Assembly: GCF_037975245.1 (NCBI RefSeq)
Contig: NC_092579.1
Coordinates: forward strand, 17,791,678-17,855,677
Direction of reading: 5' to 3'
DNA from: Apostichopus japonicus
Lineage: Eukaryota; Echinodermata; Holothuroidea; Aspidochirotida; Stichopodidae
DNA: 64,000 nt
Under the pieces are notes generated by a model. That model had not been told where the DNA came from. It saw only the letters and a program-made list of their open reading frames with translations, and searched no databases. Of this stretch, positions 28,984 through 41,456 are shown in pieces (the stretch's first letter is position 1; the number at the start of each line of letters is the position of its first letter). A program made the position numbers and the translations under genes.

Positions 28984-31900
28984 CATATAACTGGTCCCAT
29001 TTCTATCATATCCAAAAGATTGCAGTGTTTTTTTTAGTAAATAAGATTAAGATTTGCCAAATCGAAAATACAAAACAAATTTTGTCAACATTTTTATGAA
29101 ATGTTTTGTAATGGCTTCGGACGTGAAATTGTATCCGTATGCAATATACGTTTTTGGAAACTTTAACGAGATGGTTTTAGAATGTACGGTAGAGCTTTGG
29201 GGTTATCATTAGTTCAAGCTGTGTAATATGTATACACATGTATTATGTAATTACGATGTACTTTTCACTAGTTAACCAATACCGTTTTAAAACAATAATT
29301 TCCTCTTTTCTTTCAAAATTAATTCATATTTCTTTCGAAACGGATGATTTTGTCAATCTCAGAAAAACATTTTTCATTTGATAAGAAAAATATAACGCAA
29401 ACGAGGATGAACAAAATATATTAAAATCTCGTTATAAGCTAAGATGATAAATAAAATCAAAGACGGGAATATTCAGGAGTGAGTTATCTCACCTGGATAA
29501 GGAAACGTGATCCAGCCAGTGTTATTGAATGCTTCGTTACCAATATCTGTTCTAGTCCTGTAGGTCCTTGCGCTTGGATCATCTGGTAATGCCCCAGAGA
29601 CGGTCAAGATGAAACAAAGAAACCAGGAACACATTATGGCTAGAAACATCTAAAGAATCAGAGGAAAAAGAATTATGGTAATTTTATTGCTCCATGTGGT
29701 CAGACAATCATAATTTTTTTTTTTTTATATTAAATATCGTAATAGTGTACTATATACATGAAGCGTCGCTATATCACATGAACACAGCGCCAGATATAAG
29801 GGTTGTATGCGACTGGGAATGAGGGCGTGCACGGTGGTGGCAATGATGCCTTCAATATTCGCCATTTGTGTGATAACGTATGTAAAGACATACATGTTAC
29901 ACGTAAAGAAGTCAGTGGCTTGTGTAACGAGGAGGGGGCGGGGTAAGAATTAGACCACTCCCTAGGGCTCACAACTTTCCCCCTTACCTAAATCAGTCGG
30001 GGAATGTGTGGTTGCCCCTGCTCTAACCTGTGATATTATGTACACGTCACTGTAAATAATCATCTTGTACTCGTAGCGGGACAAACCGACCCAAATTCCC
30101 AATTCCACTATTACGCCTTTTCAGGACAAATGTTTCTACACGAAAAGGAAGAAGCCTTTAATCGCAAATAGAGGCGTTTTCTTCGAGTGGAACCAAGCAA
30201 CGGCGCATTGAAAACGTACATTGAGCTTTTCAGGTGAATAACTACGCGTTTAATTGGTTGTTGTGTTACGTACTCGGGTCGGCGAAGTCGGTAGGCAGGA
30301 AGTGGAGGGGGTGGGGTGGGAGGGGAGTCAAAAGTGTCTCTTTCTATATATTAAAAGTTTCCCTTTTGTTATTGAAAATGATCATATTTGCATTTTTCTA
30401 ATTATGAAAACGCCCTTTTGCTAATTAAAAAGTAACCTTTTGTTGAGAAATTCAGAAAATATACTGTAATTAAAAAGTGTCCTTTTGTTGATAAAAAATA
30501 GTATTAAAAAGTGCCGTTTCATGATCAATATTCAAATACTGGAATTTGTAAATACATATGGCACATGTAGATAGGGTCTTCAAATCATAAATAGATTCAT
30601 ATATCAATCCATGGAATATAGGATATACACTCAAAGACGATAGGACACGATATTAAAATATATAAATAGATAAATAAAAGTTAATATATAACGCTAACCG
30701 AAAATTTTAAGAATAGTCTGGTCCGAACGACATGGAATCCCTTTTCTTTGGAAAATGATATCATTGGAACCTTTTTGTTATTCAATAATTGACTGAAAAT
30801 CACGATTAGGGCCGCAGTGCTGTGAAGAGATTCATAAAAAAGAATTAATGGGAAATTTCTTTCTCATGTTTATATCCTGGTAACCTTCTCTCCCCCCCCC
30901 ACCAGCCCCCACCCCCGGTCCCATCCCTTCTTGATCTATAATATCATATTATCATACAAAGAGAGAGAGAAGGAAGTTAAGTTTAAAAACTATTGAAACC
31001 ACACAAACATATATATACTTGACTACAGTACATTTCTTCCACGCAATGCATGATGGTCGAGAATTTTTATATTATACCTCCATTTGATATTGGTTCACTT
31101 TCTGTGCAGGAAACACTACCAGCAAATCACAATCGTTCGTATAACTATAGGTGAAGCAAGACCAACGTCATGCAAGAGGTCGCTGGGAGATGTTAATATT
31201 TTCAAGGTCAATTCCAATCTAGAAACCAATGCACTTTTTGATCATTTTTAGAACTAAGCATTGCATACTGGAGAAAGAAAATATTTCAACATTCAAACAT
31301 ATATGTGGCTGTTATCAAAACGTTCACCCTTGGGTCTTAATAGTTGACCAACTGCACCTGGAATAATTAATAACCATATGGCAAATGATGGAAATAAAAA
31401 ACTTAATAAATTCTTCTATATATCAATGATTTTCTTTCTGTCATGATGCCACGATTAAAAAAAAATGTTTGTCACGTGATACTTACAAGAGGGAAACTCC
31501 CCAGTGGACTTGGCAGGATTTCCACGATACCTGACAGAGCGATATACCGAGCAGGATAAGAACCGGTGCGATAGACAAAGGACCGACAAACCGTCTTATT
31601 AATGTAACCAATCCCGTGACGCCAATTATAACTTCAATTGCTGATGCCACCAATAGACCACCGTTGATCTGAAAGATTGATAATTATCGCAAGATATATC
31701 ATGTTGAATATATCATGTTGAATATATATCCCATGTCCTACACGATTATGCAGGTACAAAGGAGTTTTGTAAAGAAGCTCATTACTAGCTAGCAGTTTTT
31801 GTTTTATGTCCGGCAACCATAATTATAGCCATGTTTTCCTAATGAAGGTGTAAGCATTGATTTCTTCCCCCACCCCCCCCCCCATCCTGATAATTTGATC

Positions 31901-33541
31901 CACTTTTTAATATGGCTTGGGTATCATCAATTTTCAACTTCAAGTTGAAATTTATTTATAATCCCATGAGGGAATGTGTGAAACTCGATTTCCAGAAATA
32001 TATAGGCTTATATGGTATAATGATAGTATCAGCGAAAAAAGAGCAACAAGAATATTGTACAATGATATAGGTGAGGTGTATTAAAGCATGGTTAAATAAA
32101 ATTAGTAGAAAATAATTGTTTTACAAACAAAATGAACTAATTGTCGAATTTGTTTAAGAGGCAATGGATGATAACGGGTCCATTACTGCTTCGGGCTCTC
32201 GGGAACTGCCCGATTGCCCGACCAATCAACCCTGCACACCTATACCTGCGTGGTAAAGATGTGCGTTGACATATAACATTCATTCTTACCTCAGCCAATG
32301 TCTCTTTCCATATATGGTCACCTGCCGTTTCATTCTTCGACAGTCCTAAAGAAAGATTGGAAAACCAAGAACGCTCACTCTGAGACAAAGCCCGTTTTAA
32401 CTTTGTATTTTATAGCTTTCCTGTTCTTGTTTCAGATATGACTAACTGTATAGTATAGGACCGATATAGTTCCTAACAGGAACTATATAGATATGACTAA
32501 CTGTATAGTATAAGACCGATATAGTTCCTAACAGGAACTATATAGATATGACTAACTGTATAGTCTAAGACCGATATAGTTCCTAACAGGAATTATATAG
32601 ATATGACTCAATATATAGTGTAAGACCCACATAGTTCCTAACAGGAACTATATAGATATGACTAACTGTAAAGTGTAAGACCGATATAGTTTCTAGCATG
32701 AACTATATAGATATGACTAACTATATCGTAAGACCGACATAGTTTCTCACAGGAACTATATAGTTATGACTAACTATAAAGTATAAGACCGATATAGTTC
32801 CTAGCATGTACTATATAGATATGACTAACTATATATGTTAAGATCGATATAGTTCCTACCAGGAACTACATAGATATGACTAACTATATAGTATAAGACA
32901 GATATAGTATAGACTAACTATAGTATAAGATCGATATAGTTCCTTACATGGATACCTTTTTATTTTCTCAATTTCTTTTCGTTCCTCACTAAACCAAGCT
33001 ATATAGGTATAAGCAAAGTACTTTGTAAAGTTACTTAGGCTTAGTCGCAGCCGGGTATACTTCTTACTGAAGGGGGGAGGGGAGGGGTCGTTATGATTCA
33101 GAATAAAATGAAAGGGGCCAATTATCCCCTCCCTTAATAAACATAGCTGACAGATACCGTTCAACCAAAACAATTAAAGATCCTTCAATTTGTGTTTCAA
33201 AACGCTGCAAAGTAGAGTACCATGCATTTTAACGAAACATCCCAAACAGGGAGAGGGCCCCTCCCCATTAGAGCCCTCACCACAGTACGACATAATATAT
33301 TAGCCCCTCCTTCCGCCCGTGCCCAAGTACAAAAAAAAATATAGTCATATATACTTACCCTCGCCTTGTGTGCATCCACCGTAAAAGGTAACTAACGCAA
33401 TACTTGGTGGAATATATGAGAATGAACTACCTTGAATAATTGGTAACCTGTGCAAGTAGAGATGAGAACTTTGAAAACAAATCGAATTGTAAATGATATT
33501 CTCGTCATGGAGATTACTTTTATTGTGAAGAAAACATGCAT

Positions 33542-33589
<48 letters not shown>

Positions 33590-33651
33590 CATGTTTTATA
33601 ATCATGTTTTAAATCATGTTATATAATACATATATATATATATATATATAA

Positions 33652-33736
<85 letters not shown>

Positions 33737-35183
33737 AGAAAGTGTCATTACCTGACACCAAATGTTGCTTGTAACAAAGTTATAACACCTTGCATAAGAA
33801 ATGTAGCACTTATGATCTTCGAGATGACAACAACCTCGGTTTCCATGCAGAGGATTTCACTGAGGAGGAGAGGAATCCATATGTTCCCAGTAAACACAGA
33901 CATGAATAACTGTGAAGATGAAGATAAACGTGAATCACTGAAGAGCAAAGAAGTGATGATATGAGAGATTGCAGAAAGTAGACATTATCATACCTGAAGC
34001 CGTATGGGCAATTAAAACAAAATCATTTTACAAACGACTTCAAGAGCATATGGAATAGAACCCCCTAGGACCCCCCTAGGACCCCTATATGACCCTTACT
34101 TCATTGGCTTTTGATACATGGTCAAACTGACTGTTAGGACTCATCTATTGCCACGATAAATCACGTCCCTTAACGTTTCATTAGTAATAATATAATACCA
34201 TAGGTCCTAGTTTAGAATGAAAATAGCCCGAAGCGCAACAACAATATACATAAATGAACTGCCACAGACTCGGGTCAGCCACCAGGTCACAAGTGGGTCA
34301 ATCGCTACTTTACAGCAACGTATTCCCCATAGAAGAAACAGATAACTCGTCAACTCGGCTTAGTTCTTGCGGAACATTCAAACCGCAATATGTATTACGC
34401 ATGAAATAAACATGTTCGAACAAGTTGTCGTTGCATGATGAGGGAGAAACCCTCACATACTTGTCAACACTCGTCCTAACGAAACTAAGACCTAAATAAA
34501 AAAATCGTTCTAAAATACTGTCTAACATGCTTCCTAATAAACGTCCTAAATCACGTCCTAAATCACGTCCTCCGGTCCTCAGTAACCCCATCATATTCCC
34601 CTTGCCCCTCATTTACCCTCCTCATTAAGGCTACCCCCCCCCCAACCTTAAAAGAGAGTTGCGAACGATGCATATTATACTACTTACTTACATATCAACG
34701 ACAACTATGCCGTAACGATAATACAAATCTCGATCTGTTATCATTTTCGTTCTGTTTCAGACGACTTGTATTATTGATCCTAACGTTATAGATGTAAATA
34801 GTTGACTAACACTGGATCGATTAAACTATAGTGAAGCTTACTCAAATGGGGCAAATGGTACGAAAAAAGAGTTCCCGGTCCCAGCCAATCGTTGCTTGCT
34901 TGTTCTGCTCGAGTTTGGGGACCCCTTCTAACCACTGGACCCCGGGTCCCCATGCACGTTAATCGTTACGTCCCTGTCTCTCCTATGCAGATTTTCATAA
35001 AGTAACAAATTAAAGTCTTGTGATATGGTTTCGACTTACCTGCAGACTGAGAATGATTTGCTGTAAGAACGGTGGATTGTCTTCGATGCCATAAACGAGA
35101 TCATCTTTCTCTCTTTTTACATGTTCGCTGTGGTTGTTCGTCACATGACTAATGTCAATCTCTTCTTGTATATCAACACTCAT
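24196..35183 (-). CDS. SLC23A1-like: SLC23 (nucleobase/ascorbate transporter family) copy B, 12 exons
   Basis: Exons on the minus strand are 35040-35183, 33752-33909, 33359-33447, 32290-32345, 31487-31668, 30699-30819, 29493-29649, 28601-28854, 27520-27649, 25353-25496, 24911-25006 and 24196-24461, giving 598 aa, phase-continuous, all GT-AG. Ten exon lengths equal those of copy A exactly (158, 89, 182, 121, 157, 254, 130, 144 and 96 bp, plus near-equal ends), and 34 of 49 residues of exon 10 are identical. SLC23 features are YGIEDNPP before TM1, [47 protein letters not shown] and a C-terminal LPVGM motif. Exon 4 (SKNETAGDH) keeps an N-glycosylation sequon, and exon 7 has NNT. Oddities: the NAT signature at residues 378-387 is [10 protein letters not shown], so the conserved Asn is Pro and the Gly is Val; the TM8 GDY is GHY (H332); and the TM1 QH is QL. 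A different or lost substrate is likely. The 5' leader shares AATATTGT(A/T)AC with copy A. Confidence 0.93.
24712..24795. repeat. Dispersed repeat, partner of 10318-10405
   Basis: Contains TATTTTGCCTTACTCTAGAG, ATCATGATGTTAATC, AATCATTTGTGAATCC and GGCCGGATCTC. It is preceded by a G13-like run and lies in intron 11 of SLC23 copy B. Confidence 0.65.
25609..26224. repeat. (TTCG)n microsatellite, about 150 units
   Basis: Almost pure TTCG repeats, with rare interruptions (CTTTTCG at the start and near 26000 and 26093, two CGTACG junctions, one CATTCG), ending in TTCATTCATTCG. It fills about a third of intron 9 of SLC23 copy B. Because a tetranucleotide has four bases, all three frames on both strands stay open, which produces spurious open frames of FVRS/NERT repeats; I do not treat these as genes. 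Each unit contains a CpG. Confidence 0.97.
26966..27024. repeat. (TA)n microsatellite
   Basis: A TA run of about 58 bp in intron 9 of SLC23 copy B. Confidence 0.95.
28942..28982. repeat. (TA)n microsatellite
   Basis: A TA run of about 40 bp in intron 7 of SLC23 copy B, about 90 bp upstream of the exon 8 acceptor. Confidence 0.9.
30335..30540. repeat. Degenerate tandem repeat in intron 6 of SLC23 copy B
   Basis: Four to five loose copies of TTAAAAAGTGTCCTTTTGTT with a variable AT-rich spacer. Period is about 40-50 bp and irregular. Confidence 0.65.
32435..32945. repeat. 55-bp tandem satellite with a hairpin in each unit
   Basis: About nine units, with period 55 bp between the first copies (CCGATATAG at 32461 and 32516). 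Each unit holds the arms TATAGTTCCT and AGGAACTATA separated by three bases, a 10-bp perfect hairpin, followed by ATGACTAACTGTATAGT. It is in intron 3 of SLC23 copy B, between exon 4 (32290-32345) and exon 3 (33359-33447). Confidence 0.93.
33541..33732. repeat. Compound (CA)n/(TA)n/(TATG)n microsatellite
   Basis: CACACA, then TA runs broken by two AATCATGTT-type segments, then TATG repeats ending about 20 bp before the exon 2 donor (33750-33751, minus strand) of SLC23 copy B. Confidence 0.9.
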
Positions 35184-37440
35184 GTTTTCTGTTACAATAT
35201 TTGGTTGTTGTCTGTATCGATAAAGTTGTAACTGGTGGAAATGAACCTCACAGCCTCTTTCATGACAGTTTTCAACATACCTAACATATATGACATTGAT
35301 CTAAGTAACAGCCATTTTTTCTTTAGGTGATGGCAGTATTAGGGAATTAAATGAACCTTTCTCTCTAACGGTAAGTTGATTGTACAGTACTGAAGTTATT
35401 TGTATGTAACTTCCACCCGTACAAAGTATATGTCGGTAATATTGTTGCAGTTTTTAGCACGGTATAATATACCAGGGACATGCAACTTGAAAGTAATAGG
35501 ATTCCATATACTAATGTCTTGCAACATAAAGTTTTACACTGCATTAATGAAATTCTGAGCCCAATTTTACAATAAACGAATAGGCCTACTACAGTACGCG
35601 GTAAGTCTATATGTAATATTGCAAGGATTGTTATAACAGTAATATGGATCCGATGCTTGGTTTTACAAGCCACCGTGACGTTTACCTCTAATTATAAGTT
35701 ATTACTGAAAGGCAACCAGAATAAACATAACAAATTTTGACGAATAAACTATATTCTTCGGTAATTGTTTACAAATGGATCCGCAAAATACAATCAGTTT
35801 GAACATTTCAACCGAACAGTAAACTTCCTGTGGTTGAGTGTAAGTAGACCACGTTTGCTTGGTTTTCATGCCAATCTGTATCTTGGGTGACATTTCCTTA
35901 AAACAAATACAACGTCCATTAACAAATCATGACAGTCTACCGGATTCGAAGTAACTTTGCTCTCGGCCAAACTGCATCCATAGTAACCTCACTGGTTGAT
36001 ATCACTATGCATACTCCTTGAGTTTACACTAAATCAATGCATGTGCACAAAGTATCACTCCGTGACTGATATGTAACGCAACAAAGTCGTTTTTCCCGTT
36101 ACATATAACCACAAATATAGCATCGTTATGTTGTTGTCATTGAGTTATTCTACATAGCCTGAACCCATATACACAATTGATAACAAGTAACACTATCAAA
36201 TAATTGGCAATTATCAGACATTCATTAGATACCTTTGGCCCTTTTCTATTAGTTTGTTGTGTTACTATGATCATAAATATTTTCGAATTCACGTCAGCTT
36301 GCTGTGACAGTACAGCTTTGGTTCCTTACAGCTGGAGAATATACCAGCATATATATGTCACCTGACATCTGTAGTATACATCAAAAAGTTAAAAAAAAAA
36401 CTATAACTCAAACGGGAGACCAGCTCTGTTTTGGTTTGAATTTTTCATTCGCTCGATCTCTGCTGTCTGGGAAAAGGCTAATATATTGGCAACAATAGTA
36501 CATCATTATGATTGTGTGAATATTTACAATAATAGCTTAAAAATTGTTTAGACCGCCGGGATTGAATGCCTTATGGGGCTCTACATATAATACTACAACA
36601 ATTAATATGCAGTGACTTTTGGGCCTTATGAAAGTCTGAGATACTGTAGGCTATACGTGAAGCAACAAATTCGTCTTTCACGGTAAAAGAAAAATAGCCA
36701 CAAATATAAAATCTCCTTTTGAGTCAGTGAGTTATTTGACCTGTATATGAGCCCATAGACAATTGGAAAACAGCTTCCTCTATTCACCTTTATGGTTGGC
36801 CGTATGTATCATAACGACTAAACTTTACGCGTACACCATATAAACCTTTACACGTAAAGGAAGAGGTTATGCCCCGTACGGCTATAGGTTCGCAATTCGG
36901 GTCATAACGTTGAAACCAAACGTGTAAGCTTTTCATGGTTGGCCGTTTGGGTCTTAATTTTAAGGCAACACAAAATGGACCAGAGTAGGGTTCAAGCATT
37001 GCAGCAAAGACTCCACAACCTCTCTCATTGACTGGCAAATAGGACTCATCCCGCAAAACAATCATCGGAAATAGGCCTAGGGGTTTCATCCACATATTTC
37101 ATCACCGAGTAAGAACCGAGTAGCCGAAGTGTGTTAGTTTCACAGCGCATGTGTCCAGTACTATAGGCTGCAGATGACTAACATCAGGCCTCAGGCTAGG
37201 TTAAGCTACAGACTCTAGGCCAAGAGTGCAACTCACTAACTGTTTGGACTTGGCATTAAAATAAAACTATATCATGTGATAAAGGTGGTCAGTTGTACGA
37301 TGGTGTTTGTAATAGCAGGTCTAGTAGAATTGACAGATAAACAGATGACACGAACAAAATATTAGTATCAGTCAAAACTGATTAATTCCGGAACACTAGA
37401 CCAACTGCTGGGTGCATACCGCTAAAAATACTATAATTTC
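35184..37440. other. Upstream region of SLC23 copy B; no recognised gene
   Basis: Contains the presumed promoter of copy B. One open frame on the minus strand (36790-37095) is 101 codons long, but I recognise no family, see no splice context and see no repeat partner, so I do not call it. No microsatellites of note. Confidence 0.5.
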
Positions 37441-37460
37441 TATTTCTGTGAAGATTAAAT

Positions 37461-38078
37461 TCCTGATTGTTGGAAGAAACCCTACCAGTACAAATCGATT
37501 TCAGTTATCAGCAAACCAGAATTAGTGCCAGTTCTCAGCAAAGGAGTTGAACGTCAGTTGTACAAAAAGGAAAATTACAACAAAATACAGAGATTATTGA
37601 CTGAAATTCCAGATGCATGCTCTGAAGTTTCCTATGAAGTATTTGAGGAAAGATTCAGCCAGATAACTCTGATGCGGAATGCATGGATAGCAGGTGATCA
37701 TTATGAAGTTAACCTTGTAGATGTGTAAAAGAACAGTGAGGATATTGGATGGAAGACAAATATGACCCTGCTACTGTGACAGAAAAATCCAAACCAGAAA
37801 CAAAAGGTTGGCATAATGATTAATGACAGTCTTAATGATGATGAGATTATCAGGATCTATATACGATCCAAATTATGAAGGTGCACGACGATGGCTCAAA
37901 TGTCAATGAGAAACTGGAAAGGAAAGAAATATTCCAAGAGATAAATGATTTCTATATGGAGGATGCTGGTCCTGAAGATTTGTATCACATGACAGTTTGC
38001 CCTGTTGTTCTACATCGCCAAGACAATTTGGTAAATATCGTTACCAACCTGATTTGTCGAACAAAATCACGTTGTTAA
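37461..38078 (+). pseudogene. Unrecognised degenerate coding-like stretch
   Basis: One frame is open from about 37461 to 37728 (about 88 codons), with a normal-looking amino-acid mix (for example KGVERQLYKKENYNK and LTEIPDACSEV). After its stop, further coding-like pieces occur in shifted frames, including 37875-38078 with NDFYMEDAGPEDLYHM. The composition and the repeated frame changes suggest a decayed gene or transposon protein. I do not recognise the family. It borders the left end of the duplicated segment at 38033. No splice sites were found that would join the pieces. Confidence 0.3.
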
Positions 38079-38185
38079 CGATATTTACATGATAGTTGCT
38101 ACAACTCCGAGGACGTTGTTAACGATATTGTTAACTTAATATTTGAATAATTGTTTTATCACAGAAAGTTATGAGTTGAGATTAC

Positions 38186-39101
38186 CAGTGGCGGACTGGC
38201 CACACGGGCATTTGGGCAATGCCCGGTGGGCCGGTGGCCCGATGGGCCGGTGGGCTGGGGAGCCTGGTAAATTTACAGCCCATTTTCACAGTAGTTAATA
38301 GAATACAGACGGGCTGTGTAGAAATATATATTTTAACGGTGGGAATCAGTCATGTAAAGACTGTCCTCGATCTCTGCTGCTACAAGGTGCTCCTCAAGTT
38401 GAACCTTTTCACCGATGCTTACAAGAGCATTGGGCTCGCCTACAAGCTGCTGGTAACGCTACCTGTGTCACAAGTGGCATGTGAACGTTCTTTCTCTGCC
38501 TTGAAGAGAATCAAAAACCGTTTGAAGAAGTACAATGACACAAGAACATCTTGAGGCGTTCATGTTGATGTCTGTGGAAAAAAGTATCTTGGCCAAACTT
38601 GACACTAAAAATATCATTGATGGTGTGGCTGCCAGAAGCAGCGAACTGCGTATATAGGCTCCTACTCTCGTAGACATGACATGCTCGTGTTATTGAACAT
38701 ATATGTTTTAGTGGGATTTATTTAGGGGTTTTTCTTTCAATTTTTTCAAGCATGTTGTCACAAAATGCTTGAAAAACTAATTAAAATCCAGTCTAAAACA
38801 TATATTTTTGCCTATTTTTGTTCACATTTTTAACTTTCCTCAGTTTAATCAAGTGTTGCTTCTGGAAATTATTTGTGGGTCTTTTTTAAAGGATTATTGT
38901 AACCTACAAAATTGAGAAATATAGCACCATTTTGCATCTAGGCATTCCTTAACTTCAAAAAATCTCAATGGGGATGGGGACACCCCCTCCCCTTAGACCC
39001 CTCCCGATGACGGCAATCACTAGTAAGTAACATATCAATGAATAATGAGCCGGTCTAGGTGAAAAATGACCGGGCCGGTTTAAAGACCCAGTCCGTCCCT
39101 G
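38186..39101 (+). mobile_element. hAT element, internally deleted, 916 bp
   Basis: The left terminus is CAGTGGCGGACTGG. The right terminus, read on the minus strand, is CAGGGACGGACTGG: a 14-bp inverted repeat with two mismatches. The right flank is GTTGAGAC; the left flank is GTTGAGATTAC, so the target duplication is recognisable but the left copy carries extra bases. The duplicated partner segment has a single GTTGAGAC at 44995-45002, which is the empty site. The element contains the 3' end of a hAT transposase (separate entry). Confidence 0.85.
38342..38657 (+). pseudogene. hAT transposase C-terminal dimerisation domain, frameshifted
   Basis: The first frame encodes IGLAYKLLVTLPVSQVACER followed by SFSALKRIKNRLKK, the hAT C-terminal dimerisation signature (LP.S...ERSFS.L..IK..L) of ZMYM/ZBED-like hAT transposases, which pairs transposase subunits. 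At about 38530 the homology continues in another frame (MTQEHLEAFMLMSVEKSIL...DGVAARSSEL) to a TAG at 38655-38657, while the first frame stops at 38554. The catalytic core and N-terminal zinc finger are missing. It is a remnant inside the 38186-39101 element. Confidence 0.85.
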
Positions 39102-40984
39102 GTTGAGACAATCTATGAATTCTGCGGGAAGCTATACCACAACATCTCTGATACTGAAAGGGACTTTTCATCTCACAGTATGTTTCGTTCTCTCCGTGTT
39201 GAGAGTTGATAATGTAAAATGTGCATTCATACCACAGTCATTTCTTCGTTGCTAACTTGCGTAAATTTTCGCGGTCCCTTTGACCACGTGCTTCAAGTCA
39301 TAATTCTGGTGCAAAATTCGTGTGTATAAACTACTGTATTCATACATCGTCAGAAGTAGTCACTGGAGTTTGAGATACCTAATCGACATTGCGTAAAAAT
39401 GTTATTTAAATACTATAATTTTCGTGGAGCTGGTTATTTCCAAATACTGCAAAGCATCCAGGGTAAATGTTGGATCAGTTGCTCTATGGTTAAATGTGGT
39501 CTGCGCTTCGTGAGTAACAAGAAGGGCACAATATTGAAGTACGTAGGCAATACACTCACAGAACTAGTTTACTTAACCCAATAAGCAAGTTCATTCTTAA
39601 CACCAATCCAGTTCGGTGTTTCGATTTGGGAAAGGGATTGTGGGTTAATGAAAAATAAACAAACCTCGCTCAGCATTGTAACGAATTTTTAGACCAAAAA
39701 GACCGCTAACATGCTATGCAAGAAATTAATCATCGAAGAAGATACACTCGAGTTTTGACTAGAGCTATGTGTTGTATAGTATACGGTGATATGATCTTTT
39801 CTTCACAAATTTGCAGGATTTGCGAATGTGCAGTCGAGACTCCGGAGTTCGAACAGGCCTAATACAATTGCGTGATATTTAGCGAGATATGCACACTGCA
39901 TGTACGGGGATATTTGAAGAGTTGGGGTTGCTGGTGAAATCGCTGCAAGGTCAAAGCATGGAGGTACTATATACGGAGTTGGCGAGGAGGAAAGTGTGGC
40001 AGGCAGGCGAAATGAAGGTCGGGCGGTCGTCCCTGTAAAGCAGCGAAGCTAGGGCACTGGATGGCATCTGCCACATATATTTTGTAGAGCATTCACAGAG
40101 TACAGGCAGTGATACGATAGCATCTTTACAACTACACTAAGTGATATAATAAACGCAATTGGTGTTCGATCGGGACAAAAAATTTTGTCTCTAGTAATAT
40201 TACTGTCACTCGTTTTACTTGATTGCCGACATTCACAGCGTATCTCTTCACATTGCTGAACGCGGGTCATATAAATAGGTATAAAAATGCAGTATTTTTA
40301 TGCCGGCATTTTGTCTATACACTCATTTTACTCGATAACTGACATTCACAGCGTATCTTTACACATTGTTGAAGGGCTCAATAAATCAGTTAAAAAATGC
40401 AGTATTTTTATGCTGGTACTTTGTCTAGACACTCGTTATTACATGATTTCTGACATTCACAGCATATATGCATAGCCTATAACATTTCCAAAGTTGTTTA
40501 CCATGCAGCCTCCTATTCGTATGAGGTGTAACGCACATGTTATCTGATAGGCTGGCGGTGAGAGATACCGTAGCTTATGAAACAAGGTTTCCACAATTTG
40601 ACGTCTGGTGACTCCAAATGACCTTTGACCTCAATGAAATCTTTTACTGAACGTATCACAACTACATTCTAAATATGAGATTCGTCCAACCTTCTCTTCT
40701 TGAGTTATCGTGTTTACAAGGTTTTCACAATTTGACCTCTAGTGACCCCAAATGAACTTGGACCTCAAAGACCCATATTGTTTTGGTGGAGGGGTTTATA
40801 GCCACGTACATTAGACTGACCTGTGTTTATCATGCCATAGTGTTATTGTATCAAAATGGTGGTTCGGGCCATTTCTATTGTAACAGCTAGTTCTGCTTAT
40901 ACTAACAAGCAGAAATCTAGTGCACTGAAGTCATCGAAACCTCAATGCGTTTTGCATTCTGGTTTACATTGCGCGGTTGAACAA

Positions 40985-41456
40985 ATTTGAACAGCGCCGA
41001 TGGCAACAACGTAAGTTTAGACAACGTCGCATGTTTAGAAAACGACGTTAGTTTAGACAACAGAAGTTTAGACATCAACGAGAGTTTGAGCAACAACGTG
41101 GTAAAACAGCAGCAACAACTTTAGTTTAGACAACAACTAACTTAGTTTAGACAACGAAATAAGTTTTCCCTTTTCGCGTTCCATACTAGGCAAACGTACC
41201 ATTCACTGCAGTTTGTATGGAACGCGAAAAGGGCAAACTTATTTCGTTGCTAAGTTTAACGTAAGTTTAGACAACGACGTAAGTTTAGACAACGGAATTT
41301 TAGACATCAACGTGAGTTTGAGCAACAGCATGGTAAAACAGCAGCAACAACTTTAATTTAGGCAACAACAAACTTAGTTAAGACAACGAAATCAGTTTGC
41401 CCTTTTCGCGTTGCACGCGCGAAAAGGGCAAATTGGTTTCGTTGTCTAAACTTATG
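40985..41456. repeat. GTTTAGACAACAACGTAA minisatellite modules ending in head-to-head palindromes
   Basis: After the marker TTGAACAGCGCCGATGGCAA, an array of ~18-bp GTTTAGACAACAACGTAA units runs to the terminus CCCTTTTCGCGTTCCATA near 41185. The inverted terminus GTATGGAACGCGAAAAGGGC begins near 41214, so arms of about 45 bp face each other around a ~27-bp spacer. A second array (41255-41400) ends in another such palindrome at 41380-41455. It is a repetitive element of unknown class. Confidence 0.8.

Larger units (their letters stand above)
38033..40985. repeat. Duplicated segment, copy 1 (partner 44860-47600)
   Basis: About 2 kb of sequence is shared with 44860-47600 in the same orientation. 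Examples are ACCTGATTTGTCGAACAAAA, ACAACTCCGAGGACGTT, CTCTGATACTGAAA, CGCGGTCCCTTTGACCACGT and GCAATTGGTGTTCGATCGGG. The left edge carries a hairpin, GTAAATATCGTTA with TAACGATATTTAC. An internal ~120-bp tandem repeat (about 40190-40470, marker GACATTCACAGCGTATCT) is also shared. This copy is interrupted by the hAT element at 38186-39101. The repeat lacks an obvious open frame and is probably itself a large non-autonomous transposon. Confidence 0.85.

Noticed and set aside
36790-37095. 101-codon open frame on the minus strand
   Set aside because: No family resemblance, no splice context, no second copy; cannot be told from a chance open frame.
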